A stretch of 64,000 nucleotides of DNA, from the NCBI RefSeq assembly GCF_000332195.1, contig NZ_KB235922.1, positions 3,631,322 to 3,695,321 on the forward strand, written 5' to 3'. The first letter of the stretch is position 1; every line of letters begins with the position of its first letter. Both the position numbers and the translations under genes were made by a program. Source of the DNA: Pleurocapsa sp. PCC 7319 (lineage in GTDB: Bacteria > Cyanobacteriota > Cyanobacteriia > Cyanobacteriales > Xenococcaceae). This document shows positions 25,878 through 34,751 of the stretch, in pieces. Below the pieces are notes generated by a model. The model was not told where the DNA came from, made no database searches, and saw only the letters and a program-made list of their open reading frames with translations.

Positions 25878-27284
25878 ATGAATAAAAAAGCTGTTGTTAT
25901 CGAGATCAATGAAGTTCCCTTAAGGATTCTCAATCATTATAAAAAACTAAAACCCAACTCAAGTATTGCTCATCTACTAAATCAATCTTTAGTTTTAAAA
26001 ACTGAAGCTAAAGATGTAGAAGAGAGCTTTTTATATCCTTCTCAAACATGGGGGTCCTTGAATACTGGAGTTGCATACGATCAGCATAAAATTCATTGGT
26101 ATAACGACCCCAAACCTGACGAATATCCACTGTACTGGAAAACTATTGCCAATAGTGGTATCAGTGTAGGCTTAATTAATACATTACATTCATCACCAGC
26201 AGATAGCTATATTGATAAAAGCAACTATAAGTTTGTGATTCCAGATTGTTTTGCCAGCAATAACATAACTAAACCAGAGATTTATCAAGATTTTCAATCA
26301 TTAAACACTAGTGCAACTTCTGAAAACGGTCGCGAAACAACTATGAAATTTCCGCGCCAAAAAGCTGTTGCTACGTTAGTAAAATCTCCTGCATTGGGAA
26401 TCAAATCAAAAACTCTACTAGATGCTGCTAGTCTGGTAGCTCGAATTAAAACAGGCAGAGTGAATAAAGAAAGACTAAGAAACTTGCAATTTACTTTGCT
26501 AGGCGATATTTTCTTTAAACAACTCAAAACAAAAGATGTTGATCTAGCAATCTTATTTACTAATCATATCGCCGCAAATATGCATCGCTATTGGTATGGT
26601 TTGTTCCCTGAAGATTATGGTCTCCAACTATACGATCAAAAATGGATGGATAAATATTCTTCAGAGATTCTAGTATCTTTAGAATTATTAGATAATTTTC
26701 TTCGTCGCTTAATCACTTATTGCGATCAACAGCAGCGATCGCTTATTTTAGTAAGTAGCATGGGACAAGCTGCAAATGAGAAATTAACAGAGACTCCAAA
26801 ATATAGCTACAAGTTGGAAAATATTCAAAAGTTCTTAGACATACTCTGTCAAGGAAAACAGTATGACTATCAGATAGATGCAGCGATGATTCCCCAATAT
26901 TCTTTGAAATTTACCTCTAGAACTGAAGCACAAGAGTGTTTTCAAGCGATTCAAGAGTCTCAACCCCATCTAGAAAATATTTGGCTGGAAATAGATATCA
27001 ACGACCAGGTTATCACCCTATCAACTAATTTAAGCTCTCGTACCGATCAATTTTTAATTAAAGGTCAACGCTTTAGTCATAATGATTTAGGTTTTCGACA
27101 AGTTCTGATTGAAGATCATCATTCAGGTAGACACTGTCCAGAGGGAAGTTTAATTGTCTATAACAGCAAAACTAGTAGTACTACTCAGGATACAGTTGAC
27201 TATCTTGAATATGCACCAGCGATGTTGAAGTTTTTTGGGTTGGATACTCCTAGCTATATGCTAGAGCCACAATTTACGGTCTAA
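25878..27284 (+). CDS. Putative alkaline-phosphatase-superfamily protein
   Basis: I do not recognise a named orthologue. The 468 residues suggest the alkaline phosphatase/phosphodiesterase fold: an N-terminal beta strand plus metal-type residues (AVVIEINEVPLRILNHY), a candidate nucleophile Thr or Ser in LYPSQTWGSLNTGV, FTNHIAANMHRYWYGLFPEDY, and a late DHHSGRHCPEGSLIVYN. No signal peptide is visible, so a cytosolic role is likely. Substrate unknown. It stands alone after the DUF4350 gene with a 260-base gap. Confidence 0.5.
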   Translation: MNKKAVVIEINEVPLRILNHYKKLKPNSSIAHLLNQSLVLKTEAKDVEESFLYPSQTWGSLNTGVAYDQHKIHWYNDPKPDEYPLYWKTIANSGISVGLINTLHSSPADSYIDKSNYKFVIPDCFASNNITKPEIYQDFQSLNTSATSENGRETTMKFPRQKAVATLVKSPALGIKSKTLLDAASLVARIKTGRVNKERLRNLQFTLLGDIFFKQLKTKDVDLAILFTNHIAANMHRYWYGLFPEDYGLQLYDQKWMDKYSSEILVSLELLDNFLRRLITYCDQQQRSLILVSSMGQAANEKLTETPKYSYKLENIQKFLDILCQGKQYDYQIDAAMIPQYSLKFTSRTEAQECFQAIQESQPHLENIWLEIDINDQVITLSTNLSSRTDQFLIKGQRFSHNDLGFRQVLIEDHHSGRHCPEGSLIVYNSKTSSTTQDTVDYLEYAPAMLKFFGLDTPSYMLEPQFTV

Positions 27285-27301
27285 AGATGATCTTACTGAG
27301 A

Positions 27302-27700
27302 TCAAAATCTTTTCTCAATTTCCGTCAATCGTTGGTCAATATTTCTAACATCTTCTTTTAATTCAATAAGTAAAGTAGCCAAGCGATCATATGTAGGTTC
27401 GCTGCCTGCGATCGCTTGCTCTCGTATCCTAGTCGAATTGTTTCTATTAGCTGGAGGTTTTACTGTTGCAGAACGAGGAATATTGCTTCGATTACTAGAA
27501 TTACTCAGACGACGAACTTCTTGTTCTACACGGCTGATTCGACCTCTTAAACTAGTAATTTCAGCATTAATACTAGAATTGGAGTGAGCTGATACAGGTG
27601 AGCTATTGGTAACTTGAACACCAATAAAAATTATAGTTACTAACAAGTAACCAAGACTAATTTTGATAATTAATGATTTCCACTTGAAAAATTGGTTCAT
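27302..27700 (-). CDS. Membrane-anchored or secreted coiled-coil protein of unknown function
   Basis: 132 residues: an N-terminal signal or anchor helix (IIKISLGYLLVTIIFIGVQV), a heptad-patterned segment (AEITSLRGRISRVEQEVRRL), a Ser/Asn/Arg-rich linker, and a second heptad segment at the end (IELKEDVRNIDQRLTEIEKR). No domain is recognised. Composition suggests a periplasmic coiled-coil factor. Confidence 0.6.
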   Translation of the reverse strand: MNQFFKWKSLIIKISLGYLLVTIIFIGVQVTNSSPVSAHSNSSINAEITSLRGRISRVEQEVRRLSNSSNRSNIPRSATVKPPANRNNSTRIREQAIAGSEPTYDRLATLLIELKEDVRNIDQRLTEIEKRF

Positions 27701-27785
27701 GTCAATGACCGAATTTCTGGTTTAAATTTTTAGAATTAAATCAAAATTCTCAATCAAAAAGTTCAATTGTTATTCTGCTTGTTTG

Positions 27786-27913
27786 TATAGCATTACGTAT
27801 TTAGGTTAGGACACTTTTGAAACTGATACTTGCTACTTGCTACTTGCTACTTGCTACTTGCTACTTACGAACCAGTAACTTTGCTTGTCCTAACATAACT
27901 TTGTACGGCTATA
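27786..27913. mobile_element. MITE-like element with TATAG ends and five TACTTGC heptamers
   Basis: 28-bp inverted ends with 22 matches: the left begins TATAGCATTACG, the right reads TATAGCCGTACA on the other strand, and both end in GTTAGGACA. The core has five TACTTGC units. A second copy at 52436-52550 has only three. The right end runs into the 3' end of the dihydrouridine synthase gene and supplies its last codons. Confidence 0.8.
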
Positions 27914-28957
27914 TTTGGCGATCAGCTTCGCTGGTGAGCTTCGCTCAATCGCCTCATCTAATATGGCAGCTCCTTGTTCGACAGTTTCAATCTGGGATAC
28001 TCGATCTCTGAACTCTGCTGCGTCAGGAAAACCTTTACAATACCAAGCTAAATGTTTTCGGGATTGATAGATGCCTTTCTGCCCTTTATATTCCCATAAG
28101 CCTAATAAGTGTTCTTTAGCACACTGGAGCTTTTCAACGGTGGAAGGTGAAGGTCTTCTGGCACCTGTCTTCAAGAAATGATCGATTTCCCCTACTAAAA
28201 AAGGATAGCCTAAAGTTCCCCGGGAACACATTACTCCATCAGCATTTGTCCTCTCTAGACACTCAGCGGCAGACTCGACAGAAAAAATATCACCATTGGC
28301 AATTACAGGTATTGAGAGAGCTTGTTTTACTTTAGCAATCCATTCCCATCTCGCAGTACCGTTATAACCCTGAGCGCGAGTACGGGCATGAAGAGTTAGC
28401 ATCTGTGCTCCCTGAGCTTCCATCCTGCGGGCAAAATCAACAATATTTATTTCTCCATCATCCCAACCAATACGAGTCTTAACTGTCACAGGTACATCTA
28501 CCGCATCGACGACAGTTTTGACGATTGCCTCGGCGATTTGTGGTTGGCGCAATAAAGAAGATCCACCACCCTTTTTAGTAATTTTGTTTACCGGACAACC
28601 CATGTTGATATCGATCGTATTTGCTCCTTCGACAACAGCTTTTTGAGCTGCTTCTACCATAAAGTCTGGGCGACAGTCAAATAGTTGAATACTGATCGGA
28701 TCTTCATCAGACGCGATCGCCATAATTGCTGGTAATTCTGCTAAATGGTGAATTTCTTTGGCACTCACCATCTCGGTATACATCATCGATTGGGGGGCAT
28801 ATCGCCGTACTAATCGCCGAAATACTAAATCAGTAACTCCAGATAGAGGAGACTGTAAAACACGGCTGTTAACTACTACTGCTCCTATATTAAGTGGTGT
28901 ACTCAACTTAGTTTTAAGTGCAGAAGACAAACTCAAGGGTGGAGAATCAAAAATCAT
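27890..28957 (-). CDS. tRNA-dihydrouridine synthase
   Basis: FMN-dependent reduction of uridines in tRNA. The TIM-barrel core shows LQSPLSGVTDLVFRRLVRRY, the catalytic Cys region DINMGCPVNKITKKGGGSSL, VPVTVKTRIGWDD, LTLHARTRAQGY and PVIANGDIFS. This matches the DusB-type subgroup. The length (355) is normal, but the last seven residues (YSRTKLC) and the stop codon come from the inverted end of the inserted element at 27786-27913, so the native C-terminus has been replaced. Enzyme activity is probably unaffected. Confidence 0.9.
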   Translation of the reverse strand: MIFDSPPLSLSSALKTKLSTPLNIGAVVVNSRVLQSPLSGVTDLVFRRLVRRYAPQSMMYTEMVSAKEIHHLAELPAIMAIASDEDPISIQLFDCRPDFMVEAAQKAVVEGANTIDINMGCPVNKITKKGGGSSLLRQPQIAEAIVKTVVDAVDVPVTVKTRIGWDDGEINIVDFARRMEAQGAQMLTLHARTRAQGYNGTARWEWIAKVKQALSIPVIANGDIFSVESAAECLERTNADGVMCSRGTLGYPFLVGEIDHFLKTGARRPSPSTVEKLQCAKEHLLGLWEYKGQKGIYQSRKHLAWYCKGFPDAAEFRDRVSQIETVEQGAAILDEAIERSSPAKLIAKYSRTKLC

Positions 28958-29049
28958 TAATAATGTGAATTCGTAGTTTGAAGTTAAGATGTTTTAAGTA
29001 ATCAAGTGATATATATAACCAAGCCAATTAGTTCTTTCCCATGTATCTA

Positions 29050-29170
29050 ACGGAGATATCGTCTTATACCAATTCAATTAATGTTTACAACAGATAGTTT
29101 TCGGGGTAGGGGCGATTGGCCAATCGCCCTTACGAGATGTGTCGCATTCTTTTTTCAATTTGATATTATT
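29050..29170. repeat. Probable dispersed intergenic repeat with a 20-bp perfect palindrome
   Basis: At 29110-29129 lies GGGCGATTGGCCAATCGCCC, which is its own reverse complement. Flanking TATACCAATTCAATT (left) and AATTTGATATTA (right) are roughly inverted, suggesting a small mobile repeat. The rest of the gap 28958-29314 holds nothing recognisable. Confidence 0.5.
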
Positions 29171-29314
29171 TGTTTTTCTGGGAGATGTTGATCATCCGCT
29201 CCAGATTAACTCGTCAAAAAACACGAATAATTACTGATTTTTGAGAAGCTGAAGTTCTTAGTTTCAAGCCAAGTAAATATAACTCCTAACTCCGACTTCC
29301 GAACTAGCTTTAAT

Positions 29315-29929
29315 TCAGTTGTTTGATGCTACAGAACGCCAGATACCAACTAAGATGCCTTGAATTTCTACGTTATCAGCTTCTACTTTAATCGATTCGT
29401 AATTCTGATTTGAAGGCTTGAGAGTAACTTGTTCCTGTTCTTGATAGAAGCGTTTTAAAGTTGTGCCGTGTCCAGAAACTCTAGCAGCGACAATATCACC
29501 ATTTTTTACTTCTGCCGTAGATGAAAGCGATCGCATGATGGCATAATCTCCTTCATTAATCAGATCCTCAATCATGCTATCTCCTACTACCCGAAGCACA
29601 TAGCAGTCGGATTGAGAAAATAAATCGGATAAGTCTAGTTTATTCTTCTCGTCGTTAAATGGTTCCACCAATCCTCCCGCAGCAATTTCACCTTCAATTG
29701 ACAAGCCTTTTTCAGGTTGATGTAATATTCTAATGGTGCGCGCCTTGCCATCAATCCAATCGATATAGCCTTTACTGCGTAATCTTTCTAAGCGGCTTTG
29801 AACAGGGGCAGGCGATCGCAGGTTCATCGCTTTCATCATTTGTCTAATTGATGGTGCATGTTGAGTTGAGCGAATATACTCGATCAGCCAATCATACAGC
29901 TCTTTCTGGGCTGGAGTTAAACTTTCCAT
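29315..29929 (-). CDS. lexA: LexA-family transcriptional repressor
   Basis: 204 residues: an N-terminal winged helix (LTPAQKELYDWLIEYI, then PSIRQMMKAMNLRSPAPVQS) and a C-terminal S24 self-cleavage domain. The cleavage pair Ala84-Gly85 (EIAAGG), catalytic Ser118 (GDSMI) and Lys159 (TTLKRF) are all present, so autoproteolysis should be possible. Some cyanobacterial LexA proteins have lost these and regulate other processes. A perfect palindrome lies 60-80 bases upstream. Confidence 0.92.
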   Translation of the reverse strand: MESLTPAQKELYDWLIEYIRSTQHAPSIRQMMKAMNLRSPAPVQSRLERLRSKGYIDWIDGKARTIRILHQPEKGLSIEGEIAAGGLVEPFNDEKNKLDLSDLFSQSDCYVLRVVGDSMIEDLINEGDYAIMRSLSSTAEVKNGDIVAARVSGHGTTLKRFYQEQEQVTLKPSNQNYESIKVEADNVEIQGILVGIWRSVASNN

Positions 29930-29988
29930 AACTTCTTTCTCGAATATTTGTGTGAGGATGAACCTTTTGCCAAATCAGCAAAAACTAA

Positions 29989-30009
29989 CTATGTTCATTC
30001 AGAACATAG
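29989..30009. promoter_or_regulatory. Perfect palindrome upstream of lexA, candidate autoregulatory operator
   Basis: CTATGTTC-ATTCA-GAACATAG is an 8-bp inverted repeat with a 5-base spacer. It does not equal the Bacillus GAAC-N4-GTTC box (the half-sites are swapped), so assignment to LexA rests on position only. Confidence 0.35.
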
Positions 30010-30080
30010 GTACTAAATATTAGAAGACATTAACCCCTAGGAAGTCAAGTTTTAAATATTCAATTTAAATGTTTATGAAG

Positions 30081-30803
30081 TTATACTGCCAAAAATTGTT
30101 GAATCACTTCTTGGCTTAATTCCTCAGTGTTGCCAGATGCTACAATACCGCCTTTCTGCATCGCGTAATATTTATCGGCCTGACGTACAAAATGTAGATG
30201 TTGTTCAACTAATAACACAGAAATACCTGTGGCTGCAATGATCCCTTTAACCGCCGCCTCGATTTCCAAAATGATTGAGGGTTGAATGCCTTCGGTGGGT
30301 TCATCTAAAACCAAGAGACGGGGTTTTCCCATCAAAGCACGGGCGATCGCCAACTGTTGTTGTTGTCCTCCACTCAGATCTCCTCCCATGCGGGATAGCA
30401 TAGTTTTGAGCACAGGAAAGAGGTCAAATATTTCTTCAGGGATAGATTCATTCCCTTTTCTTCCTTGAGGTCGTGCTTCCAAACCCAAGAGAAGATTATC
30501 TTTAACCGAAACCCGAGGAATAATTTCTCGACCCTGGGGTACATAACCAATACCCAACTTTGCTCGACGATCTGGTGTTAACTTAGTTAAAGATTTATCG
30601 GCAAAAAATACATTGCCTGTGCGTGGAGGTAACAGCCCCATAATCGTTTTTAGCAAGGTAGTTTTACCGACACCATTACGCCCAATTAAACATACCATTT
30701 GCCCAGCAGGTACACTAAGGTCAACATTACGTAAAATATGACTTTCACCATAATATACGTTCAGGTTTGATACCCTGAGCATTAAATCCGTTGCTTGTGT
30801 CAT
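30081..30803 (-). CDS. urtE: Urea ABC transporter ATP-binding subunit UrtE
   Basis: One of two ATPases of the high-affinity urea importer. Walker A is GRNGVGKTT, signature LSGGQQQQLAIARALMG, Walker B LLVLDEPTEGIQ; TEGIQPSI is typical of the UrtE/LivF group. 240 residues, complete. It is the last gene of the urt run but is separated from urtD by a DUF433/DUF5615 pair, which may reduce or uncouple its expression. Confidence 0.93.
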   Translation of the reverse strand: MTQATDLMLRVSNLNVYYGESHILRNVDLSVPAGQMVCLIGRNGVGKTTLLKTIMGLLPPRTGNVFFADKSLTKLTPDRRAKLGIGYVPQGREIIPRVSVKDNLLLGLEARPQGRKGNESIPEEIFDLFPVLKTMLSRMGGDLSGGQQQQLAIARALMGKPRLLVLDEPTEGIQPSIILEIEAAVKGIIAATGISVLLVEQHLHFVRQADKYYAMQKGGIVASGNTEELSQEVIQQFLAV

Positions 30804-30834
30804 TGTTTTTTTATTATTGATTCTTAATTAATTT

Positions 30835-31200
30835 CTAATTCAATGGCAAATTACGAACCCGATAACGATAATCTTCAACAATGATAATTGCGCCATTATT
30901 GAAATTTTCAGCACATTCAGAAATCACAGTGAACAATCTTGAACTAACAAAATTGGGAAGAGTAGTTTTTAATCTAAAAATAATTACATTGGGTAAATTA
31001 TCTTTACTAGCTGCCAAAAGATCGGTAAAGTCTAAATCAAAAGTCAGAACAATTCTTGATTCTTGTTTGGCTTTTGCCAAGATTTCGCTATCTGGCATTC
31101 GGATTAATCCTACTTCGCTTAGATGAACAGCATCATATCCTTCTTCCTTCAGTTTTGTAACTGTTAGAGGAGAAACTCCCATATCGGCTAAAAACTTCAT
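30835..31200 (-). CDS. DUF5615 PIN-like toxin candidate
   Basis: The 121-residue protein has the pattern of the DUF5615 PIN-like family: FLADMGVSP at the start (acidic residue in the first strand), LSEVGLIRMPDSEILAKA, and RIVLTFDLDFTDLL with clustered Asp residues expected to bind metal. Relatives are predicted RNases of toxin-antitoxin pairs. Its ATG overlaps the stop of the DUF433 gene by four bases. Located inside the urea transporter operon, between urtD and urtE. Confidence 0.75.
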   Translation of the reverse strand: MKFLADMGVSPLTVTKLKEEGYDAVHLSEVGLIRMPDSEILAKAKQESRIVLTFDLDFTDLLAASKDNLPNVIIFRLKTTLPNFVSSRLFTVISECAENFNNGAIIIVEDYRYRVRNLPLN

Positions 31201-31430
31201 ACTGGAATTTCAGTAAAAGGATGAATTTCTTCACTAGCTAAAAATGCTGCATAGTTTAAACAAGCTTGGATATCTTCTACTTCAAGATAAGGATAAGCTT
31301 CAATAATTTCTTGATTGTTCATGCCATTGGCAACTAAGCTTAAAACTAAAGATACGGTAATGCGCATTCCCCTAATACAAGCTCTTCCTCCCATGATTTG
31401 TGAATTAAATGTTATGCGATCAAACATCAT
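31197..31430 (-). CDS. DUF433 antitoxin-like protein
   Basis: 77 residues matching DUF433: DRITFNSQIMGGRACIRGMR at the start, then TVSLVLSLVANGMNNQEIIEAYPYLEVEDIQ. DUF433 proteins have a helix-turn-helix-like fold and usually precede a DUF5615 PIN-like gene, as here. Likely the antitoxin and self-regulator. It starts 49 bases after the urtD stop. Confidence 0.8.
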   Translation of the reverse strand: MMFDRITFNSQIMGGRACIRGMRITVSLVLSLVANGMNNQEIIEAYPYLEVEDIQACLNYAAFLASEEIHPFTEIPV

Positions 31431-31479
31431 ATTTATTTCAATAAGCGATTATTTAATACTTTAATATTTACTTGATTTC

Positions 31480-32226
31480 TTATTCTGGTGTTTCTCCGAG
31501 ATAGACTTCAATTACTCTAGGATCGTTTTGTACTTTGTCCATAGTTCCTTCACAAAGTAAAGCTCCCTGATGTAAGACAGTTACTTTGTCGTTGGCAATT
31601 TGGCGGACAAATTCCATATCATGCTCGATCGCGATAATAGAATGACTTTCAGCCAGAGAAAGTAATAATGCCCCGACGTTTTCCGTTTCTTCGTCTGTTA
31701 GTCCTGCTGCTGGTTCGTCTACTAATAGTAAGTCTGGTGACTGTGCTACTAACATCCCAATTTCTAACCGTTGTTTTTCGCCATGAGATAGTAAATTTGC
31801 CAAGAGGTTAGCTTTTGTATCTAAGCCAATAGTTTCTAATAATCCCGCAACTGTTCTTTTTTCTCCTGAATTGGAACGACCAAACAAGGTGGGCAAAACG
31901 TTTTTATTTTGGTTGCAAACTAAATCTAAATTTTCTCTGACAGTCAAATTTAAATAAACTCTAGGAGTTTGAAATTTGCGTCCAATTCCCATTCTGGCTA
32001 TTTTATATTCGGGTAACTTTTTAAGATTTTGACCTTTGAATAATACTCTTCCCTTAGTTGGCTGAACTTTGCCAGTAATTACATCTAAAAAAGTGGTTTT
32101 TCCTGCACCATTAGGACCAATAATGACTCTCAGCTCTCCCGAATCCATACTAAAATTTAGGTTGTTTAGAGCCTTAAAACCATCAAAGCTAACCGTTAAA
32201 TCTTCAATCTCTAAGATCTTACTCAT
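31480..32226 (-). CDS. urtD: Urea ABC transporter ATP-binding subunit UrtD
   Basis: Second ATPase of the urea importer: Walker A GPNGAGKTTFLD, signature LSHGEKQRLEIGML, Walker B LLLVDEPAAGLTDEE. The 248 residues are complete. The start codon lies inside a tandem repeat of ATGAGTA, three copies of which precede the gene. Only the third ATG leads into the UrtD frame; the first two open five-codon frames that stop (ATG AGT AAT GAG TAA). Confidence 0.93.
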   Translation of the reverse strand: MSKILEIEDLTVSFDGFKALNNLNFSMDSGELRVIIGPNGAGKTTFLDVITGKVQPTKGRVLFKGQNLKKLPEYKIARMGIGRKFQTPRVYLNLTVRENLDLVCNQNKNVLPTLFGRSNSGEKRTVAGLLETIGLDTKANLLANLLSHGEKQRLEIGMLVAQSPDLLLVDEPAAGLTDEETENVGALLLSLAESHSIIAIEHDMEFVRQIANDKVTVLHQGALLCEGTMDKVQNDPRVIEVYLGETPE

Positions 32227-32242
32227 TACTCATTACTCATTA
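32221..32242 (-). repeat. ATGAGTA heptamer tract (three copies) containing the urtD start codon
   Basis: On the minus strand the sequence reads ATGAGTA-ATGAGTA-ATGAGTA then AGATC. The three ATGs are seven bases apart and so fall in different frames. Confidence 0.9.
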
Positions 32243-32262
32243 GTTATTTCCTATTTACTTAT

Positions 32263-32282
32263 GGGCGAACAGCCGTTCGCCC
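32263..32282. repeat. Hairpin repeat between urtC and urtD
   Basis: GGGCGAAC-AGCC-GTTCGCCC, an 8-bp stem with a 4-base loop. The sequence type (TAGGGGCGAAC...) is common as a dispersed palindrome in cyanobacteria. Confidence 0.6.
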
Positions 32283-32286
32283 CTAC

Positions 32287-33456
32287 TTATTGTCCCGATA
32301 TTTGATCTCTTTCATGCTGTACTTCGGGATTTTCTGCCAAGCTAGGATAAGTAACTAAGGGCTGGCTAAGTCCCAAGAGCGATCGCAATTTACCCCAGCC
32401 ATAATCTTGCCACCAGCCAACAATACCGTCAGGTAATACTGTCACCACAATTAGGAATAATGCCCCCTGGAAGAATAACCAAATTTCAGGAAAACTTTCG
32501 CTTAAAAATGTTTGAGCTAATCTAACTAACATCGTGCCAATAATTGCACCAATTAAAGTCCCTCTACCACCTACAGCCACCCAAATTACCATCTCAATTG
32601 AAAAGGCTACTTGCATAATGCTGGGAGTAATAATGCCCGTTTGGACAGTGTATAAGGCTCCTGCTATTCCTGCGATCGCTCCTGAAATGGCAAACACCAA
32701 AACCTTATATCCCGTCGGGTTATAACCAGAAAATCTGACTCTAGTTTCGTCATCTCGAATTGCTTTGAGTAATCTACCAAAACGTCCACTAGTAAGCCAA
32801 CGGCATAAAAGATAAATTAGGACTAGCAATATAACAGTAATTATATAAAAACTACGTTGTACATTTGCCGAACTGACTACCAAATCAAAGATTTTTTCAC
32901 TATCGGTTTTCAAACCGTTAGTACCATTAATAATTTTTTGCTGACCGTTAAAAAAGTTATAAAAAACCAGTAGCGCCGCTTGAGTTAAAATGGAAAAATA
33001 AACCCCTTTAATACGGTTACGAAATACTAGATAGCCAATTAATCCAGCTACCATTCCAGGAATAACAATTAAAGCTAAGATCGTAATGGGAAAAGAGTAA
33101 AAAGGTTGCCATACCCAAGGTAATTCTTTTACACCATACAAAGTAAAAAAGTCTGGGATCTGTCCTTTTGGGATTTGTAATTTTAAGTGCATTGCCAGAG
33201 CATAGCCTCCCAAAGCAAAAAAGATGCCGTGACCCAAGCTTAATAAACCTGTATATCCCCAAATGAGATCGATACCCAAAGCTACTATTGCCAAGGATAA
33301 AAATCGACCAATTAGACGCAATCTGAAAGCAGGCAAAATACTAGGTAAAATAATCGCCAGAATAACTATCGAAGCAACAATAATACTGAGTTCAATTAAC
33401 TTCTTCCTACGCTGATTTTGCTTCCTTTGAATTCCCGTTTCAAGTTCCAAACTCAT
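32287..33456 (-). CDS. urtC: Urea ABC transporter permease UrtC
   Basis: Branched-chain-type permease with about ten hydrophobic helices. The LivM-family signature GYTGLLSLGHGIFFALGGYA lies near the N-terminus, followed by the typical LLKAIRDDETRVRFSGYNP and GRGTLIGAIIGTMLV segments. The 389 residues fit UrtC. It is 32 bases downstream of urtB in the same operon and pairs with UrtB as the membrane channel. Confidence 0.93.
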   Translation of the reverse strand: MSLELETGIQRKQNQRRKKLIELSIIVASIVILAIILPSILPAFRLRLIGRFLSLAIVALGIDLIWGYTGLLSLGHGIFFALGGYALAMHLKLQIPKGQIPDFFTLYGVKELPWVWQPFYSFPITILALIVIPGMVAGLIGYLVFRNRIKGVYFSILTQAALLVFYNFFNGQQKIINGTNGLKTDSEKIFDLVVSSANVQRSFYIITVILLVLIYLLCRWLTSGRFGRLLKAIRDDETRVRFSGYNPTGYKVLVFAISGAIAGIAGALYTVQTGIITPSIMQVAFSIEMVIWVAVGGRGTLIGAIIGTMLVRLAQTFLSESFPEIWLFFQGALFLIVVTVLPDGIVGWWQDYGWGKLRSLLGLSQPLVTYPSLAENPEVQHERDQISGQ

Positions 33457-33488
33457 TATTAATTATTAAGTGTTTATTATTCATTGAT

Positions 33489-34649
33489 TTAAAGTTCTGC
33501 CGTTCTTCCTTTTTGGGGAAATAAACCTGCGGGCTTAATTTGTAAGAAAGTAATAATTAAGGCAAATACCATTACTTTTGCCATACTACTGGTAGCAAAA
33601 AATAAGAAGAAATCAATTAAAGATTGAGAAGCCTTAATTGAAGTCAAAAATAAAGCCAAGGTCCCCGAACCAACCAAATAATTAATAATTCCAATGCCCA
33701 TAGCTGCCAGGATTGTCCCCAGAAGATTGCCCACGCCACCGACTACCACTACCATAAAGGTATCAACAATGTAGTTTTGTCCTGTATTTGGACCCACTGA
33801 ACCAAGCAAACTAACGGCACAGCCAGCGACTCCCGCTAAACCTGAACCCAAAGCAAAAGTTAAGGCATCAACTTTATCTGTGGGAATGCCCAAACATGAA
33901 CTCATAGTACGGTTTTGAGTTACTGCACGTATTTTTAAACCCCAAGTAGAACGTTGTAAAAACCAATAAACTCCTATCAAACAAATTATCGTCAAGCCGA
34001 TAATGAACAAACGTACATAAGGCATCTGAAATCCTAGTGCGTCTGTACCGCCTCGTAACCAGGCAGGGGCTGTAACATCAACATTTCTCGCACTAAACCA
34101 AGCTTTGGTTAAAGCCGAATTTTTACCTAGCAAAGAATAAAAAGCGATCGCAATTCCCACAGACAAAACTAGCAGTAAAGCGATCGCTCCATTCTTGATT
34201 CTTGACCAATCAGCTCGACGCTTGACCAATTTCATCCCCCCAAAAAACAAAAGGCAGAAAACGCCGATAGACATAAACAAGAGCCAATTAACACTACGCA
34301 CAAATTGCCGCAAAATCAGGCTTACTCCCCAAGTTGCCAGCAAGGTTTCTAAGGGTCTACCGTAGAGGAAGCGAATTGCCCCCCTTTCGAGGATCAATCC
34401 CATAATTGCCGAGACAATAAAAGCAACGGGAATTGCCACGATAATATATAAGCTAAACCAAGGTTCTCCCAGGGGTTTAAAAATATTTTGTACAACGAAA
34501 GTGGCATAGGCACCTAGCATCATCAATTCGCCATGAGCTAAATTAATTACTCCCATTAATCCAAAGACAATGGCTAACCCTAAAGCTGCAATTAATAATA
34601 CCGAACCGATACTAAGACCGTTAAATAAACCTTCTATTAATGTAGACAC
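33489..34649 (-). CDS. urtB: Urea ABC transporter permease UrtB
   Basis: LivH-type permease with N-terminal GLSIGSVLLIAALGLAIVFG and GVINLAHGELMMLGAYATF, and the EAA-like RAVTQNRTMSSCLGIPTDKV typical of UrtB. The 386-residue length includes the extra central segment that distinguishes UrtB from plain LivH. Separated from urtA by 330 bases that contain two strong hairpins. Confidence 0.93.
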   Translation of the reverse strand: MSTLIEGLFNGLSIGSVLLIAALGLAIVFGLMGVINLAHGELMMLGAYATFVVQNIFKPLGEPWFSLYIIVAIPVAFIVSAIMGLILERGAIRFLYGRPLETLLATWGVSLILRQFVRSVNWLLFMSIGVFCLLFFGGMKLVKRRADWSRIKNGAIALLLVLSVGIAIAFYSLLGKNSALTKAWFSARNVDVTAPAWLRGGTDALGFQMPYVRLFIIGLTIICLIGVYWFLQRSTWGLKIRAVTQNRTMSSCLGIPTDKVDALTFALGSGLAGVAGCAVSLLGSVGPNTGQNYIVDTFMVVVVGGVGNLLGTILAAMGIGIINYLVGSGTLALFLTSIKASQSLIDFFLFFATSSMAKVMVFALIITFLQIKPAGLFPQKGRTAEL

Positions 34650-34751
34650 ATTATTTATTTTGATACTTTAAAAAAACGCTTGATGTGAATTAATAATGCA
34701 TAATTTTGAACTATTTTGTTAGTAATTCATCATTCAAAACCATATTTATCT

